From positions 16,455,193-16,519,192 of the forward strand of contig NC_060235.2 in assembly GCF_021155775.2 (NCBI RefSeq): a DNA stretch of 64,000 bases. The letters run 5' to 3'. Positions 26,249 to 38,687 of the stretch are shown piece by piece (the first letter of the stretch is position 1; every line of letters begins with the position of its first letter). The stretch comes from Neodiprion pinetum (Eukaryota; Arthropoda; Insecta; Hymenoptera; Diprionidae). The notes beneath the pieces were generated by a model. That model ran no database searches. It was not told the origin of the DNA and was given only the letters and a program-made list of their open reading frames with translations. Both the position numbers and the translations under genes were made by a program.

Positions 26249-28930
26249 CCCTTAATGTTCAATTGACGACGCTGCAGAGGGGGAAAAGAAATCAGCCAAA
26301 CAATAATTACCGAGTGAATGTCAATAGTCTGCAGCTGTATCAGAATTTCGTTATTTGACTTGCGATAATATTGTTACCTCAAAGAAGCTGACGCTAGTCA
26401 AAGTAAATGGATACCAAGTGATTGTAAAAATACACAATACCCACACATTGCACATAGATATATCTGTATAAAAGAAATATTGACACAATCGCGGTAGCAC
26501 GAGTTTGTTTTCCTTTTTTTCTAAGGGCATAAATTTGATGAGACGGCACAGAAAAGAAATGAGGACGATAAAGAAACATTCGATTATTCTGGCAATCGGC
26601 TGTGAAGAAATGTGAAGAAAAAAAAGAAAATAATACAAGCACACATCATAAGCCAGTCAATCGATGGAAAATAGGTGAGATTAAGGTTTCGGTGATGAAA
26701 CAAGACTTTTCAACGTCAAATAATAAAAATACCCGAAAGAAAATGTTGAAAAACTCGTCTCACCATCTTCCCGAGGATTCGGCAGTGTTTGTGTTGATAG
26801 ACAGAAGTCCGAGATTATCAGGAGGTCCCCTGGCTTCGCGGGACGTCACCTGGGCGCCCAGGGACTGCCAAGGACCGCTAGGAGGATTTCAAAAGGACTC
26901 CCAGCCTCTGGCGAAGCTCCTGTTCTTCGCAGAACCTCCAAACACCACACAGAACCACTTTTACAAGATGGCGACCCGCGCGCCCACTTTTGATCAATTT
27001 GAATCAAATGCGCAAAACAATATAAGCGGTGAGATACTAAATCTTGTGAAATATTCGGAAACTTGAACCGCTCTGTTGCACGATTTAAACTCAATTCATT
27101 CTCATACCGTCGTTAAATATTCAGACCGAATAATTTGGCATAATGTCTTGATTATTATTTTTCTTAGATATCCTTTTTTCTCTTCGATTTGTTTTCGTGT
27201 CAGCCTTTACTCCACTCGCCTGCGCGAATGTGTATAATCGTCGATGCGTGCGTAAGTTATGTATATGTATGTCGTACGAATGTACACGCGCACATGCCAA
27301 TTTAAGAAAAATAGAATATTCGATTTTACGTCGACTGTAGAGCACGCGAGTGTACAGATGAGAAAGTTAATCAGTCGAATTCGACGTAAGATCATTACAC
27401 GCTAGTAATTGCTACCGAAATACTTTCATGTACGAAGTTATAAAATCTACGAGTAGAAGAAAACAAAATATAGGTAGTGTCATTGATGAAATTTCGAAAA
27501 TTCAACATGGCAGCAGCTCCGCTAGATCCGACGCTCTTGTTCTAATTTGTAAATAAATTTTTTCGATTGCCTGACATAACACAATGACGACACAGAGGAT
27601 GCTTGAAATAAACGTATACTGACCAATTATCAGGATACAAGTTAACGGCCGTGCCTATACGATCAGTAGAATGACGCGTTACGTACGGTCGATCCCCGCA
27701 CAATACAACCATTATTGTATTAAGGTTATGGAGCGCTTGGTAATGAGATTATATCGAGTGGCTATGAAGAGTTGGCTATCATCGCGGAGGGAAAAAATGA
27801 AAATAATCGTATCGTTAGTTTTCTCGAAATAAACAATTACATAATACGAAACAAATACCTGTTTGTCAGCATTTAAATTTTCTCACCACTATCCCACGGT
27901 CAAATAGTTAGGAATTACGCGCGTTTCGAAATTTTTCTTAATCATGGATCGTGCAGCGCTAGGGATGTGAATCGCGACGAAACTGTGGTTCTAAAAGGAT
28001 CCGTTCGCGCTTAAGTAGCAGTAGCAGTGTCTAACTAGACTAAAACCGGAAGTGACCAGGGCAAGCGCGCAGGCAGCGATGATTTCCGAATATTCAAAAT
28101 ACGATAGTCATTTTTCGGTCATTAACATGCGAGCAACTTTTCAACCGATTAAGTATTTTCTACCATTCTTATTATTTGATGGTCTCTTAAAGGGTCAATG
28201 ACACCCTGACATAGGGTCCGCATACCTAATTAGCTTGCGTAATTTGTGATTACACACAATGAAATAGAAAATAGACAGTACAGATTGAAAAATGTCTAAT
28301 TCATGAGTAAACTTATCATGCAATGTGATGTATACGTGAAATAAATAGAAGTAAAGGAATAAGAAGATTGACGAGTTAAATATTGCTTATAAATTGATTG
28401 TATTAAGTACGATAAAAAATAAACAGTAGAAAAGATTGGCTGATTTAATTTTTGCAACATTTGTTTATTACCTCTTTTGAAAAATCTTTGGCATAATGGT
28501 GAACCCAGTTAGTTTTACCACGGTTGCTATGAAAACCGGAAAAATGGCATAAATTTGAAAAAAAATATATAATCTCACCTAGTGACGCTCCGACCATGAA
28601 CGGCGGTTATTTTCTGCGACAAACATTATTCCAATTTCTTGCTACAGGTGATAAATAACCAAATAAAAACACTGAAATGTGGAACGGCAAACGAGAACGG
28701 AGAGTAACACCAAAACGTCTTTCCTCACTGCATTGTCGGCTATGCGAGAGACCAAAACAAATATCGCCGAAAGTGCGTTGGTGCATTTTTCTTATCCGAC
28801 TGTCTTTTCTTTCTCGAAAACTGAGTCAACATTAGGGTAGATACGTTACTGTCGTTACATTTGTAATCGTATTTACAATTAATATACATTCGCTCGTGTA
28901 TCTATCGTGCATTTTTATAAAATCTTATAC
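26249..28930. other. Region upstream of boule
   Basis: No exon firmly supported. A GC-richer patch at about 26,790-26,990 contains CAAGATGGCGACC, a motif common around insect transcription starts, followed by a short plus-strand frame ending at a donor-like GGTGAG (27,027). It could be a non-coding first exon or promoter, possibly of boule on the other strand. The rest is AT-rich and unassigned. Confidence 0.35.
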
Positions 28931-30364
28931 TTAATATATCGGATTCAAGTCGAAATACGATGACGAACTCGACGGAAGTATAATGTATTGCGCACCTTCT
29001 TGACTCTGACAGTCCGTGATTGTTTGAGAAGCGACGTTCAAATTCTGAAAAACACAAAACTTGTTTATTCCGGTTTCATTCCTCAAATTTTCATGGTTCA
29101 CTGCATATACCGGAAAATTTCATGTCATCAAACAACAAATACAGAATTCCGTGCACATTCTAATCGTATCGCGATTATCGTTATATTTTCGTGAAACAAC
29201 TACACTTACGTATTTTTTGTGCGTAGCGAGGCAAAAAGTGCAGACCTGGGGTCGGCCTGTATGAGTTTCATTACTACCCCACGAATTGTTCAACGTTGAT
29301 GATCGTAAATGATTTTCCTCTAAGCGTAAGCAGGGCTGATCAGCAGCACCGACAATTAGTACAGCTCCTAAGTGGCTGATGTAGCTGCTTGCCAGTCGCA
29401 ACGTTTCGATTTTAGATAATTTTCTATCTGCAGGTTCAGTAGGTATCAATGTCCTAAGGGCGGTGAACGCTGTATTTACGCTGCACAGTGAAGATTGCGA
29501 TTCTTGAGTTGTGAACCTGCATTTGTTTTCATTTGAAATACGTTTCTATACTAAGCGCAATAGACTATTTTTTTGTCATTTGAAATTTTAGATAATTTAA
29601 AAAACAATAAAGTCGATAGCTGCAGGTTTTCTCGAAATTCTATAAATCGACAGAGCAGAGATCTTTTACGTTTATCAAATATTCTACCAACGATAAAAAA
29701 CTTTATAAATACGCGTGCATGTGATAACCTCATATTTAATGTTGCAATTTTAACATTCGATTCTTTAGTTCCGATTATGTCGAATCATTGATTAAGAGCA
29801 ATCGAAATCGTGATATTTATTCATTTTACTCCTCCCGCCCTTAGTTCTTTCACAGCATTATTCACATGTAGATACTGCACATAGGTGAGCTGTACACGTC
29901 CGTTATTGTATCATAAATATAAATAAAACATAGGTATATGCCGCACGTTCAGTTCCAGTCACGTTGAATTATTTGATCGTCGCAATATATGCACTGCGAC
30001 TATAAATACAGAAGAAAAAGCCACACAATTCGTGTCCACGTACTTATTTTTCAGTTTTTTTGTCAAAATGAATCATCAAAAAACCACTTACACACAAATT
30101 ATTTCCATCGAATCTAAGGGTAAAAGAAAGACCTCTGTTCCGTTGAATAGATTGTCTCGCAGTATAGGGATAAAAAAAAAGAAAAGAAAACTGTCATAAT
30201 GGATAGAAAATTAATTCACGGTATACTTAACGTAACCAGCATGCTTATCAACACAGGCAAATATAGATAATTGGAATCAATTATTACCTATGTGTTCGGT
30301 CACGTTCTCTAGCGTTAGCTTGATACCGTTGTTTACCAGGTTCATCTCTTTTCCTAGCAGCCAT
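28931..30364 (-). CDS. bHLH transcription factor of the TCF15 (paraxis)/scleraxis group
   Basis: Three minus-strand exons, 30288-30364, 29210-29480 and 28931-29044, join in frame to 153 residues from ATG to TAA, all with GT/AG. The basic region QANARERDRTHS is split by intron 1 from VNTAFTALRTLIPTEPADRK; LSKIETLRLASSYISHL completes helix-loop-helix, and a downstream CTFCL motif matches vertebrate TCF15/scleraxis. In vertebrates these factors act in paraxial mesoderm and tendon; the insect equivalent is a little-studied single gene (CG33557-like in Drosophila, from memory). The start Met (MAARKRDEPGKQ) lies only about 15 residues before the basic region, so the protein is nearly all bHLH plus a short tail. 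It sits between boule and Atrophin on the same strand. Exon 1 is easily missed because its coding part is 77 bp. Confidence 0.9.
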
Positions 30365-32112
30365 TCCTAGCTTTCTTTCCCTCTCCTTTGCGATAATGAT
30401 GACCAAATGAACAAACTTGGTTATTAAACAGCTTAGCTGGTTTAAGACTCAGTGTGATACTTCGAATGAATTGTTACGAGATGCTCTTTGCTTTAGGAAG
30501 GCTGATTTATGAATGAGTAAGGCATCTACTATGCGCTATCCTCGTTTTCATCTGCTCCCCCCCCCCCCAGGCCATGCTGACATGTGTGTACCACATGTTC
30601 ATGTGTGTAATACCCATGTACGCATACACGCACATGCGGAAACGTAGTAAAATGATGGTAAGCCATGGGGTGTGGGTGAGACTCCCACAAGTGGTCAGAG
30701 TCTGCATCTCACATTACACTCAATAAAAACAAGGGACCAACCAGCGGCGCTGGCGGCAGCGACTCCAAAAAAAAGCATCTGCTAAACTAATTAGAGAATA
30801 GTGGCTCTTCGGTCGAAGTATTCATGTATTTTTATAAAATTTAAAGTTAAACCATTCGGTACATACAATACAGTATTATAGCTTCCTTCTTCCTTGTTTT
30901 GTTTTTTTCTTTTGATAAATATTTTTCTTCCTTATGGTTTGTTGGTACTTTTTCACCCAATGACTACAGATACTGCAATCATTTGCACACGCATCAGCTG
31001 TTTTTTCTATCAAATAATTTTACTTAGGTAATTTAAATTGTGTTCTTTATCTCCCCTTTTTTACGTTACTTGTTTTCTATGTATACGTATAATCATGTAT
31101 GTTTGTATGTAGGTATTCATGTTCATGTAAAGTAATTTTTTGCTATTATGATATAATAATATGTATGTATATGTATATTTTCTGTGTGATTATACTCACT
31201 ATCATTATTCTTATCAATACTATTATTCTTATTATTATTCCTATTATTGTGTTGTATACGGTACAGAGCTGTACTGAAGTTTTATTAGTTTTTTTTTTTT
31301 TTGCTAATTAAAAAATATTCCGGCAATCCTTATTCTGCTATCTGCTATCTGCATCGTTTGTAAATAAAAAAATAAATAACATTGCTCAATCATTTTGTTT
31401 CGTTCAAACATTATCATGATTATTACTATATATATTCATTATTTTATATTACTAGGTAATAATTATTATACGGTATTATGTCACTGTGCTAGTTCTCATC
31501 TTGAAAACTTGAAACTGAACAAAATAATACTTTACACATGATTGTTTAGCATTACCGAATGCCATTTGCCGAGCACTTGAATAAATCAAATTTTAATCAA
31601 GCTTGGTTAGAAAATTTCTTTTTTCAGAGTACTAAAAATAAATTAAAAAGCGTTAACGTTAGGAAAGTACGCAAAAAAAATTTACCACTAGAATTTCTGC
31701 GAATTCCCGAAAAAAGTAATTAACCCTGTGTTTAGACTTTGTTCGCGAGTCTCAATTATTACATTTTAACTTGAACAGTTACATTGTGAAAGGAGAAAAA
31801 AAGACAAAAACTGTCGTGATTCGTCCAATGAAGATAATATCTATTTGTGAATGTGTCAAATTCTTATGGTATAACGATAAAAGAAGGCAGTGGTAAAGAC
31901 AGCTGACGAATATCGCTGTCTCAGCGCGTGTGCTATACAACCGTACATTGCTTTGAGTTGTTTGTAAAGAGAAAAAAAAAAAGAAATAAATGTACAAAAG
32001 TTCGTAAAAAATTTTTGCATTTTACTAGCATAATGACATGCATACTTTCTTATAACTATGCTACTTGCGTCCCTAACTTTTCAAAACAATTAAAATAGAA
32101 ATAGAAATTTAC
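30365..32112. other. bHLH upstream region and probable Atrophin 3' UTR
   Basis: No coding exon. The part nearest 32,112 is the Atrophin 3' UTR on the minus strand, AT-rich with T and ATT runs; the part near 30,400 should hold the bHLH promoter. A C10 run at about 30,558-30,569 and GT/CA-rich DNA lie between. I could not fix a poly(A) site. Confidence 0.45.
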
Positions 32113-35100
32113 TCAAGGCCGTGATCCTCGCGCAGCTTCTTCCAAAGCGCGTACCTTTAACTCACGTTCACGTTGTTGCCTAGGGAGGAAAAAAAAAAAA
32201 AAAAGAAAAGGGAAAGAAAAGCAAACAAAAAAACGTGTTTTATTAACGTGGAACCAGGAGAATAACATTTAGTGTCTTGCGTCAAGAATTGATCGCTTAT
32301 TATTAATAGGAATAAGAGGTACGATTTTTTCTTACAACACAAACCTTAGGTAGTCTTCGTGATGGGCAACAAACGAAGGATGATGAGGATAACGTTCACG
32401 CTCCATCATTAAGTGACGCTGAAGCTGTTCCTGATGCACAGCCATTTCAGCATAAGGTCGACCAAGGAGATCGGCAGGATGCAGGCCGAGCGAGGGATCA
32501 CGAGACATGAGTCCTGGCCTGGGGTAATTAGCGCCAGCGGCGGCTGCGTGAAACAAAAATGAAATGACTCAATTGCAGAGCAAGGACTAAATTTGGGAAG
32601 AATTATGTTACGGTTAATAATTCGTCGACATGAGGGAGGAGTGGTGGGAGGGGAGGTCATTTCTGTTCTGTGAATGTTGTTGTACAATTAGAATAAATAC
32701 TAGTAGTAATATTACATGATTAGGATTAAGACGCGGGCTGAAATTTTGAGAAATTCGGCACGGGATAGAGATTTTTGTTGGTTAACTAACGTCGAAGATC
32801 CTATCACCTACCAGGCAGGGGGAATCCAGCGGCAGCAGCAGCTGCTTCCTGCTGTTGCTGAGCCTGTTGCTGAGCGGCCTGCTGCTGTCCCGGATGTAGG
32901 TGCAAGTGAGTGTGCGCGTGCGTATGCGCGTGAGTGTGAGCGTGATACTCGGGCGAGATGCCAGCCATCTGTAACCGGACCATCGGGTCAGCAGCCAGAG
33001 CCAGCCGCTCGTCCAGCTGGCCGTGATGGTGAGCTGGATGACCGCCCCCTCCCCCTGCTGGCCCCCCGCCGGCTGCCGTCGGTATCCCTAAACCCGACAG
33101 CGCCTCCGTGAAATAACCCTACTCACTGGTTTTATGGGGGTGGAAATAAGGAAGCTCGGAAATTTCAACTCATCGTCATATTTCCAATATTCATCATCAA
33201 TTTCTGATCCAATTCCGTGTGTTTATCAGAATTCGATACAAGGGGTGGGTATTTCATTTACAGATACTTCAAGGAAACACATTTCTTTGAGACTTAATTG
33301 GTAACTTGATGACGCCATAGGAGTTAGTTTCCCTTCAACTGCGACATGTCGGTTTCAAATAACATCACAAGGCCCACGTTATCAACAAGCGGGATCTCTA
33401 CAAAGCTGAATATGTAACAAGACAGGTAAAAAAGACTTTTCACAAGAGTTTATAACATATATGCGTAAACATTTACAGATTTGAGCTTCAATTATCAACA
33501 AAGTATTCTTCCAATGACTACTAAGCTGCAACATTTTTGGCTAAGAATACGAGTAAAGATAATTCTCAATAATGTATCGATTGCTTCGATTGAAACGACG
33601 TGAGTCAAGGTAACGGTAGCAGGTATAATAAAATATTAATCCCCATGAAAAACGTAATTTGGATGTTATTTCACTGCTTGAAACCTAAAACCTTATCCAC
33701 TACACATGTAGAAGACTATTGTACTACTGCTACTGGAAATTATCATGTATCTACATCACATCCAAGGGGGTATATACATCTCAAGAGGATATGTTTTAAA
33801 AAGAGCGTGTCCAAAGTGAATGTGGTAATAACGAAGTATGATAACACGTAAAACCTTCGGACATTTCACTGCAAAATATTCCTTTGCGGCACATGAGTTT
33901 TCCAAACACAATTTCTAACGAGATATTTATATCCCCTGGACTAATTCTTCAACAACAGCAAATCAATTTCAAAACTCAGTGTCTTTTTTTAGCAAAAGTA
34001 ACTTATCGATTGCATTGCATTTTTTCATGAACTTTACTGAGATTCAGAAGCGAAGTTATGTAGACTTTAATGAGAATCAATCATGGACACACGTCTCTGA
34101 TTGAACATTAGCGCTACAAACGTTGCAAGATACCGTTTCTGCCACTTCAAAGAGCCACTGAGTTAGAAACAGAATGATAAGAACAATGTTTCGTACCTAA
34201 TCGTTCTAAACGTTCCCTTTCCAATTGGCTAGGACCTGGAGGAGCGCCGTAGAGACTGAACTGATGTAATGCTTGGGGAGGACCGGAAGGACCGGGACCA
34301 GCGAGACCAGCAGCAGCGGCGTATCGTCGATGCATTTCCAGCCAGTGCGGATCCACACTACCAGGTATGGACCTGGGGCCTCCCTTGAGCAGTTCCTCCT
34401 TGAACCTGTCGTTTAGTTCGCGATCTCTGAGCTCCCTGATTTCCCGCTCTCTTTTTTCCCGCTCCAGATGTTCCAATTCGAGGCGCTCCCTCGCTACCGG
34501 ACCATACATGTAGTGCAACATCGGATCAGGTGGACCAGGATGCCTCGCAGGGGAAAATGCAGCGTGAGGTCTCGCGTATTCGGACAACTGCCTAAGCGCT
34601 GGGGTGTCAACGTAAGATCCTGGCCTAGCCGCGTAGCGGTCGTAAGGAGATACAACAGGTTCTAGAGGCCCTCGACTTGGTGGCTTGCAAGGCTCCGGTT
34701 GTTTTTCGGGAGTTGACATTTTTCTAACCTGTTGAGCGGCTGCTCTATCTCGCTCCCTCTCTGCCTCACGTTCCCTCTCCTTCCTTGTTCTCTCTTCACG
34801 TTTTCTCGCCAGTTTTGAATCCGGTACCGGTTTGAATGTAAGATCAGTCCTAGTGCAAGAATTATTCTCACCGCGATTCCAATGCCGGAGAAAAATGGCT
34901 GACTGAGATCTGTGACACTCAGAATCCTCCATCTGCGGCTCCGGTGACGGGCCCCGAGGACTTGGAGGCTCCTCAGGCTCAGGTTCCACCATTTCTGGCT
35001 CAGGTTTCGGCTCCGGCGGAATAGGAGGCTGCAGCTGAGGCGGTCGATGATGATGGTGGACAGAGCTGCTAGACGTTAAACAGGCCGACACAAGAGCGGG

Positions 35101-38100
35101 CTTCCGTTGAGCATTGTGAGAGCTGTGCGAAGATTGGCTATGCGAATGACTGTGCGAACTATGTGAGGATATAGTCAGAAGTTTGTCGTGATGCAACGTC
35201 GTTGCCTGATGCATACTGGACGAGTGATGATGTGTGGCGATCAAATTATCACCCTCGTCTCTAGTAACGCTGGAGCTAGTGCTGGAGTGATGAGCAGTCA
35301 TCATCGTCGTGCTCTCTTGGCTTCTTTGTGGAGAAGGGGGCGGAATAGCATGAGGAACTGGGCCGTAAGGATAGGCAGGGAATGGGGGATACGATCCGAC
35401 AGGTGGATAACCGGGGTAAGCCATTCCGCCGTGATGGTAGGGATGCATTGCTGCTAACAACGAGTGATGAATGAACGGGTGGTGAGGATGGAATGGGTGA
35501 GCCATGTGCGGACTCGGCTGCTGCGAGGGGTGCATCACTGGCTGCGGAATGGACGTCGGTGGCGGTGGCAAACTCGGAGTTGGGGAAGCGGCAACCGACT
35601 GAATCTGAGCAACCTGTTGGCTATTTTGCACCAAAGGATGTTTGCTGGGCGTCGGGGGCTTGCTTGAGCTATCGGGATCCTTCTTGATGTTTTCCAAACT
35701 TGGGCCAGGGAATCCAGTTTGAAATCCAGGGACTTTCACCTCTTTCAAGCTCTGCAACGGGTCAGGTTCAGGAGGAATAATTTCCTGCTTTATCTTCAAA
35801 TTCTGTGGTTCCATAGGGGGCGTGGGTACCAATGAATAAGGTGCGATGGTCGGAGGCTTCTCCAAGGGCATCATACTCTGGGGCGGAGGAATCGGCTGGA
35901 ACAAATTCTGAGGCTCGGTTCTATCCAGTTCTCCGTTTCCGTCTTGCCGCTGTTCCTGTAGCCTGTCCGACATTCTGTCGTGCATTCTGCTGTCCCTGTG
36001 TCTCTCCTGTGGCATTCTATCCTCGGCTATTCTCTCCGGCATTCTGATGTCAGGAGGTAAAACGGGCAGGCCTAAGGGCTGCGGCGAATTCGATAGTTGC
36101 GGTATCTGCGAGATGTTGGTGGAGAGGTTTTGGGGTATGCTAAGATTAAGCGAGGACGCAGACATGTTCTGCTGTATTCCGTGGGGATTCCCCATACTCG
36201 AAGGGCCGACCATGTTCTGGGGGTTTCCCATATTTTGAGCTAAATTTGACGATACGTGCAGATTTTGGGATAAATTCTGCGGTACGTTTTGGCTAGCCGG
36301 TATATTTGGCAGGGGATGCTGCATATTTAGGGGCATGACTTGCGGAGGTTGAGGGGGTACCTGAAGAGTCTGCAAGTTCGGGGCACAATTCTGGCCGCTC
36401 ACCATACCAGGTTGTGATAAATTTCGTATACAGGGACCGATGTCGCCGATGTTGTTCATTGGCTGCTGGTTGCCGGCATTCATGGGCTGAATCATTTCCT
36501 TGGAATCTTCGACGACCGGGGACATGTTTCTCTCCATATGAGGAAGGACCTCAACCAATTTCAAAGGCTGGTTCATCATCATCGGCATTTCTTCCAACTG
36601 TTCTTTGGTCTCTGGCAATTCTTCTACGATCGGTTTTTTTTCTATGGCGTGAATAACCGGAACCGATATCGGCAAACTTTGAATGGGTGGTGGACCCGGC
36701 GTTGAAACTGGAGTTGGTTCCAGCGCTTCTTCCGGCGTGGTTAAAACAGGACTGGGAGGTTCGTCGACTTGGACGGCAACCGGGACTAAATGATTATCGT
36801 TCGTTTCACCCTCGGTCTCCCGCTCAGGTTCATCCATCAACGAGTTACTGTCCGTAGTAAGAGATTCGGATGGACTTTCCGGTCTCTCGCCACGCTTACG
36901 CTTCTGCAATTCCTTGTCCTCCTCAGGATCGTCGGCTTGTGAACGTTTCTGTCCCTTTCTCGGTGTCTCTGATTTGCCAGATGATTTCTTCTTTGTCTTA
37001 TCCGGAGTCTGTTGCTGCTGTTGCTGTTTCTCCTGATCAGGCGTATCGGTTCCACCGGCTCTCCTTGGTCGTGCGGGTCTCGGCGTTTCTTTGGCCTTAT
37101 TGCGAGTTCTCATCCTGCCTGGACTGTCGGGAGATTCGGCCGGCACTGGGCGAAAGAGGTACGGAGGAGCAGGTGGAAGTTCTCCGGTTTTCTTCAAATG
37201 CGCGCGACATTCGGCGCAAAGTAACAACCTGTCCTTACCAGCGATCTGGTAGTCTTTTGAATTGGTCGAAAAGCAGTGTTGACAGGATTGCGCAGTCCCG
37301 TTTGTATTCGTGTCCCTGGAATCGCTATCCTCTTCCGAATTATCATCTTCCGTAACTGAACTGACTTCGCCACCTGGATTATTGCTAGCTGGCGTGCCGA
37401 CAGGTGCTATTTCTGGTTCGGATGCTGGCTCCTTGGGGTTTGGCGCCACGGGAGAAGTGTCCTTTGTTGGGGTTGGTATCTCCTCCTTGGGAGTACCAGC
37501 CCGAGAGTTACGAGTGTTTCGAATTCTGCGCAATGAACCTTGCCTGCGTCGTCTGTGGGGTCGGTTATTATTCGCGCCAGGCGTCTTCTTCCACAGGTAG
37601 TAGAACTCGACTAGTTCAGGCTAAACGGAGCAAAAAATTCCCAACATAAACCAGTTTCCCCCTCTTTTTTTTCTTCTTTTAACCAACTATTGTACGCGTC
37701 TCAAGATATTAGTTCACATTCATAATCACCGTATCTTTGTGAGGCAGTAAATCCTTCCTGATGCGAAAGAAATTCTTTCCAAACTGACGAAGACCCTTTA
37801 CGAAACGTTTCTGAAATGGGGAACATTACATTATTTATTAAGTATCGACCTTCGATTATTCTGTTCTATGTAATCACCCCTCGACAATATACTCACAGTT
37901 TCTTCTTCGGACCACTTTTTGTCAATCCCTTTGGGTACGGGACATTTGACTAGTGCTTGAAGTGCCCTGCCAGGGTCGTAGCCAGAGTCATGTAAAATGT
38001 CCAGAGCGTTGATCGTAGTGTCGTCTCGCGAGGCAGCTACACAACCGTCATCGGGAGATCCGCCGTCACACATTCCTGCAAAGGCAGCCATAGATCGGGC

Positions 38101-38687
38101 AGCTCTTAAGTACATCAACAGATCTCCGTCCAAAGCCATGGCCGGGACCCATCGTAGTTCCTCACGTTCTTTGGAGAACTCAGGATCCGGATGAAGATCT
38201 CCAGGAGGGATGCCCGGCCTGTACTCAGGCAACCGGGCCTGGCAAGAAACCAACTCCTGTACCCAAAATTCAGGGTAGCGCGCGGTTAGCACCACTGCCA
38301 AAGCGAGTTAGTCATGCACACATGTATACCGGCTTGCTTATTCAAAGTGCTAAGCTGAATTTCATAAGGCATAAATAGCTCAACAGAATTCGGTGAAACT
38401 TTGCTAAGTTGAAGTTCCTTCTTATTCAGCCGATACAAGTTTACTTGCATTGTTCTATTGTTAGTGCGATGAGAAAGCGATTGTGTTGTTAAAAAAAAAC
38501 TTTGTTATTGCCGCTGACTTATACTCAATTATTATCTTTTGTACATTCATTAGTTATTAGATGTTATGCGTGAATTATATTAATTATATTTGCAGGGTAG
38601 CTATGAAGCAGTGAGGTTTTTCCAAAGAATCGGGCAAACCTGGTGGGATGGACCGACCCGAATCTCGCCTTGGGTACCAGCAGACAT
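32113..38687 (-). CDS. Gug: Atrophin (Grunge/RERE family) nuclear corepressor
   Basis: Nuclear receptor and patterning corepressor that recruits HDAC1/2 and G9a in known orthologues. Coding exons 38640-38687, 37897-38238, 37730-37810, 34197-37620, 32812-33087, 32345-32543 and 32113-32179 join in phase to 1,478 residues. Start: MSAGTQGEIRVGPSHQ, then ELM2 (ARLPEYRPG ... LLMYLRAARSMAAFAGMCDG), SANT (KKWSEEET|KRFVKGLRQFGKNFFRIRKDLL), the basic WKKTPG segment, and a GATA-type finger with CQHC...CAEC near residues 270-295. The 1,141-codon exon is Pro/Gln/Ser/His-rich and ends in charged ERE repeats; the C-terminal atrophin domain runs through NYPRPGLMSRDPSLGLHP to YLR|QQRERELKVRALEEAARGSRP. An open frame continues upstream of the chosen Met to about 38,768, so a longer start is possible. 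A strong donor at 40,325 (minus) may end a non-coding first exon. Confidence 0.95.

Noticed and set aside
26602..27066. Plus-strand frame of 154 codons as a gene
   Set aside because: Starts in a lysine-rich simple stretch; no family resemblance. At most its GC-rich end is a promoter or first exon.
32716..33111. Plus-strand frame of 131 codons
   Set aside because: Antisense of Atrophin exon 5 (32,812-33,087), whose minus-strand reading matches the family.
36870..37355. Plus-strand frame of 161 codons
   Set aside because: It is the antisense shadow of the Atrophin large exon, as are the other plus-strand frames between 34.4 and 38.2 kb.
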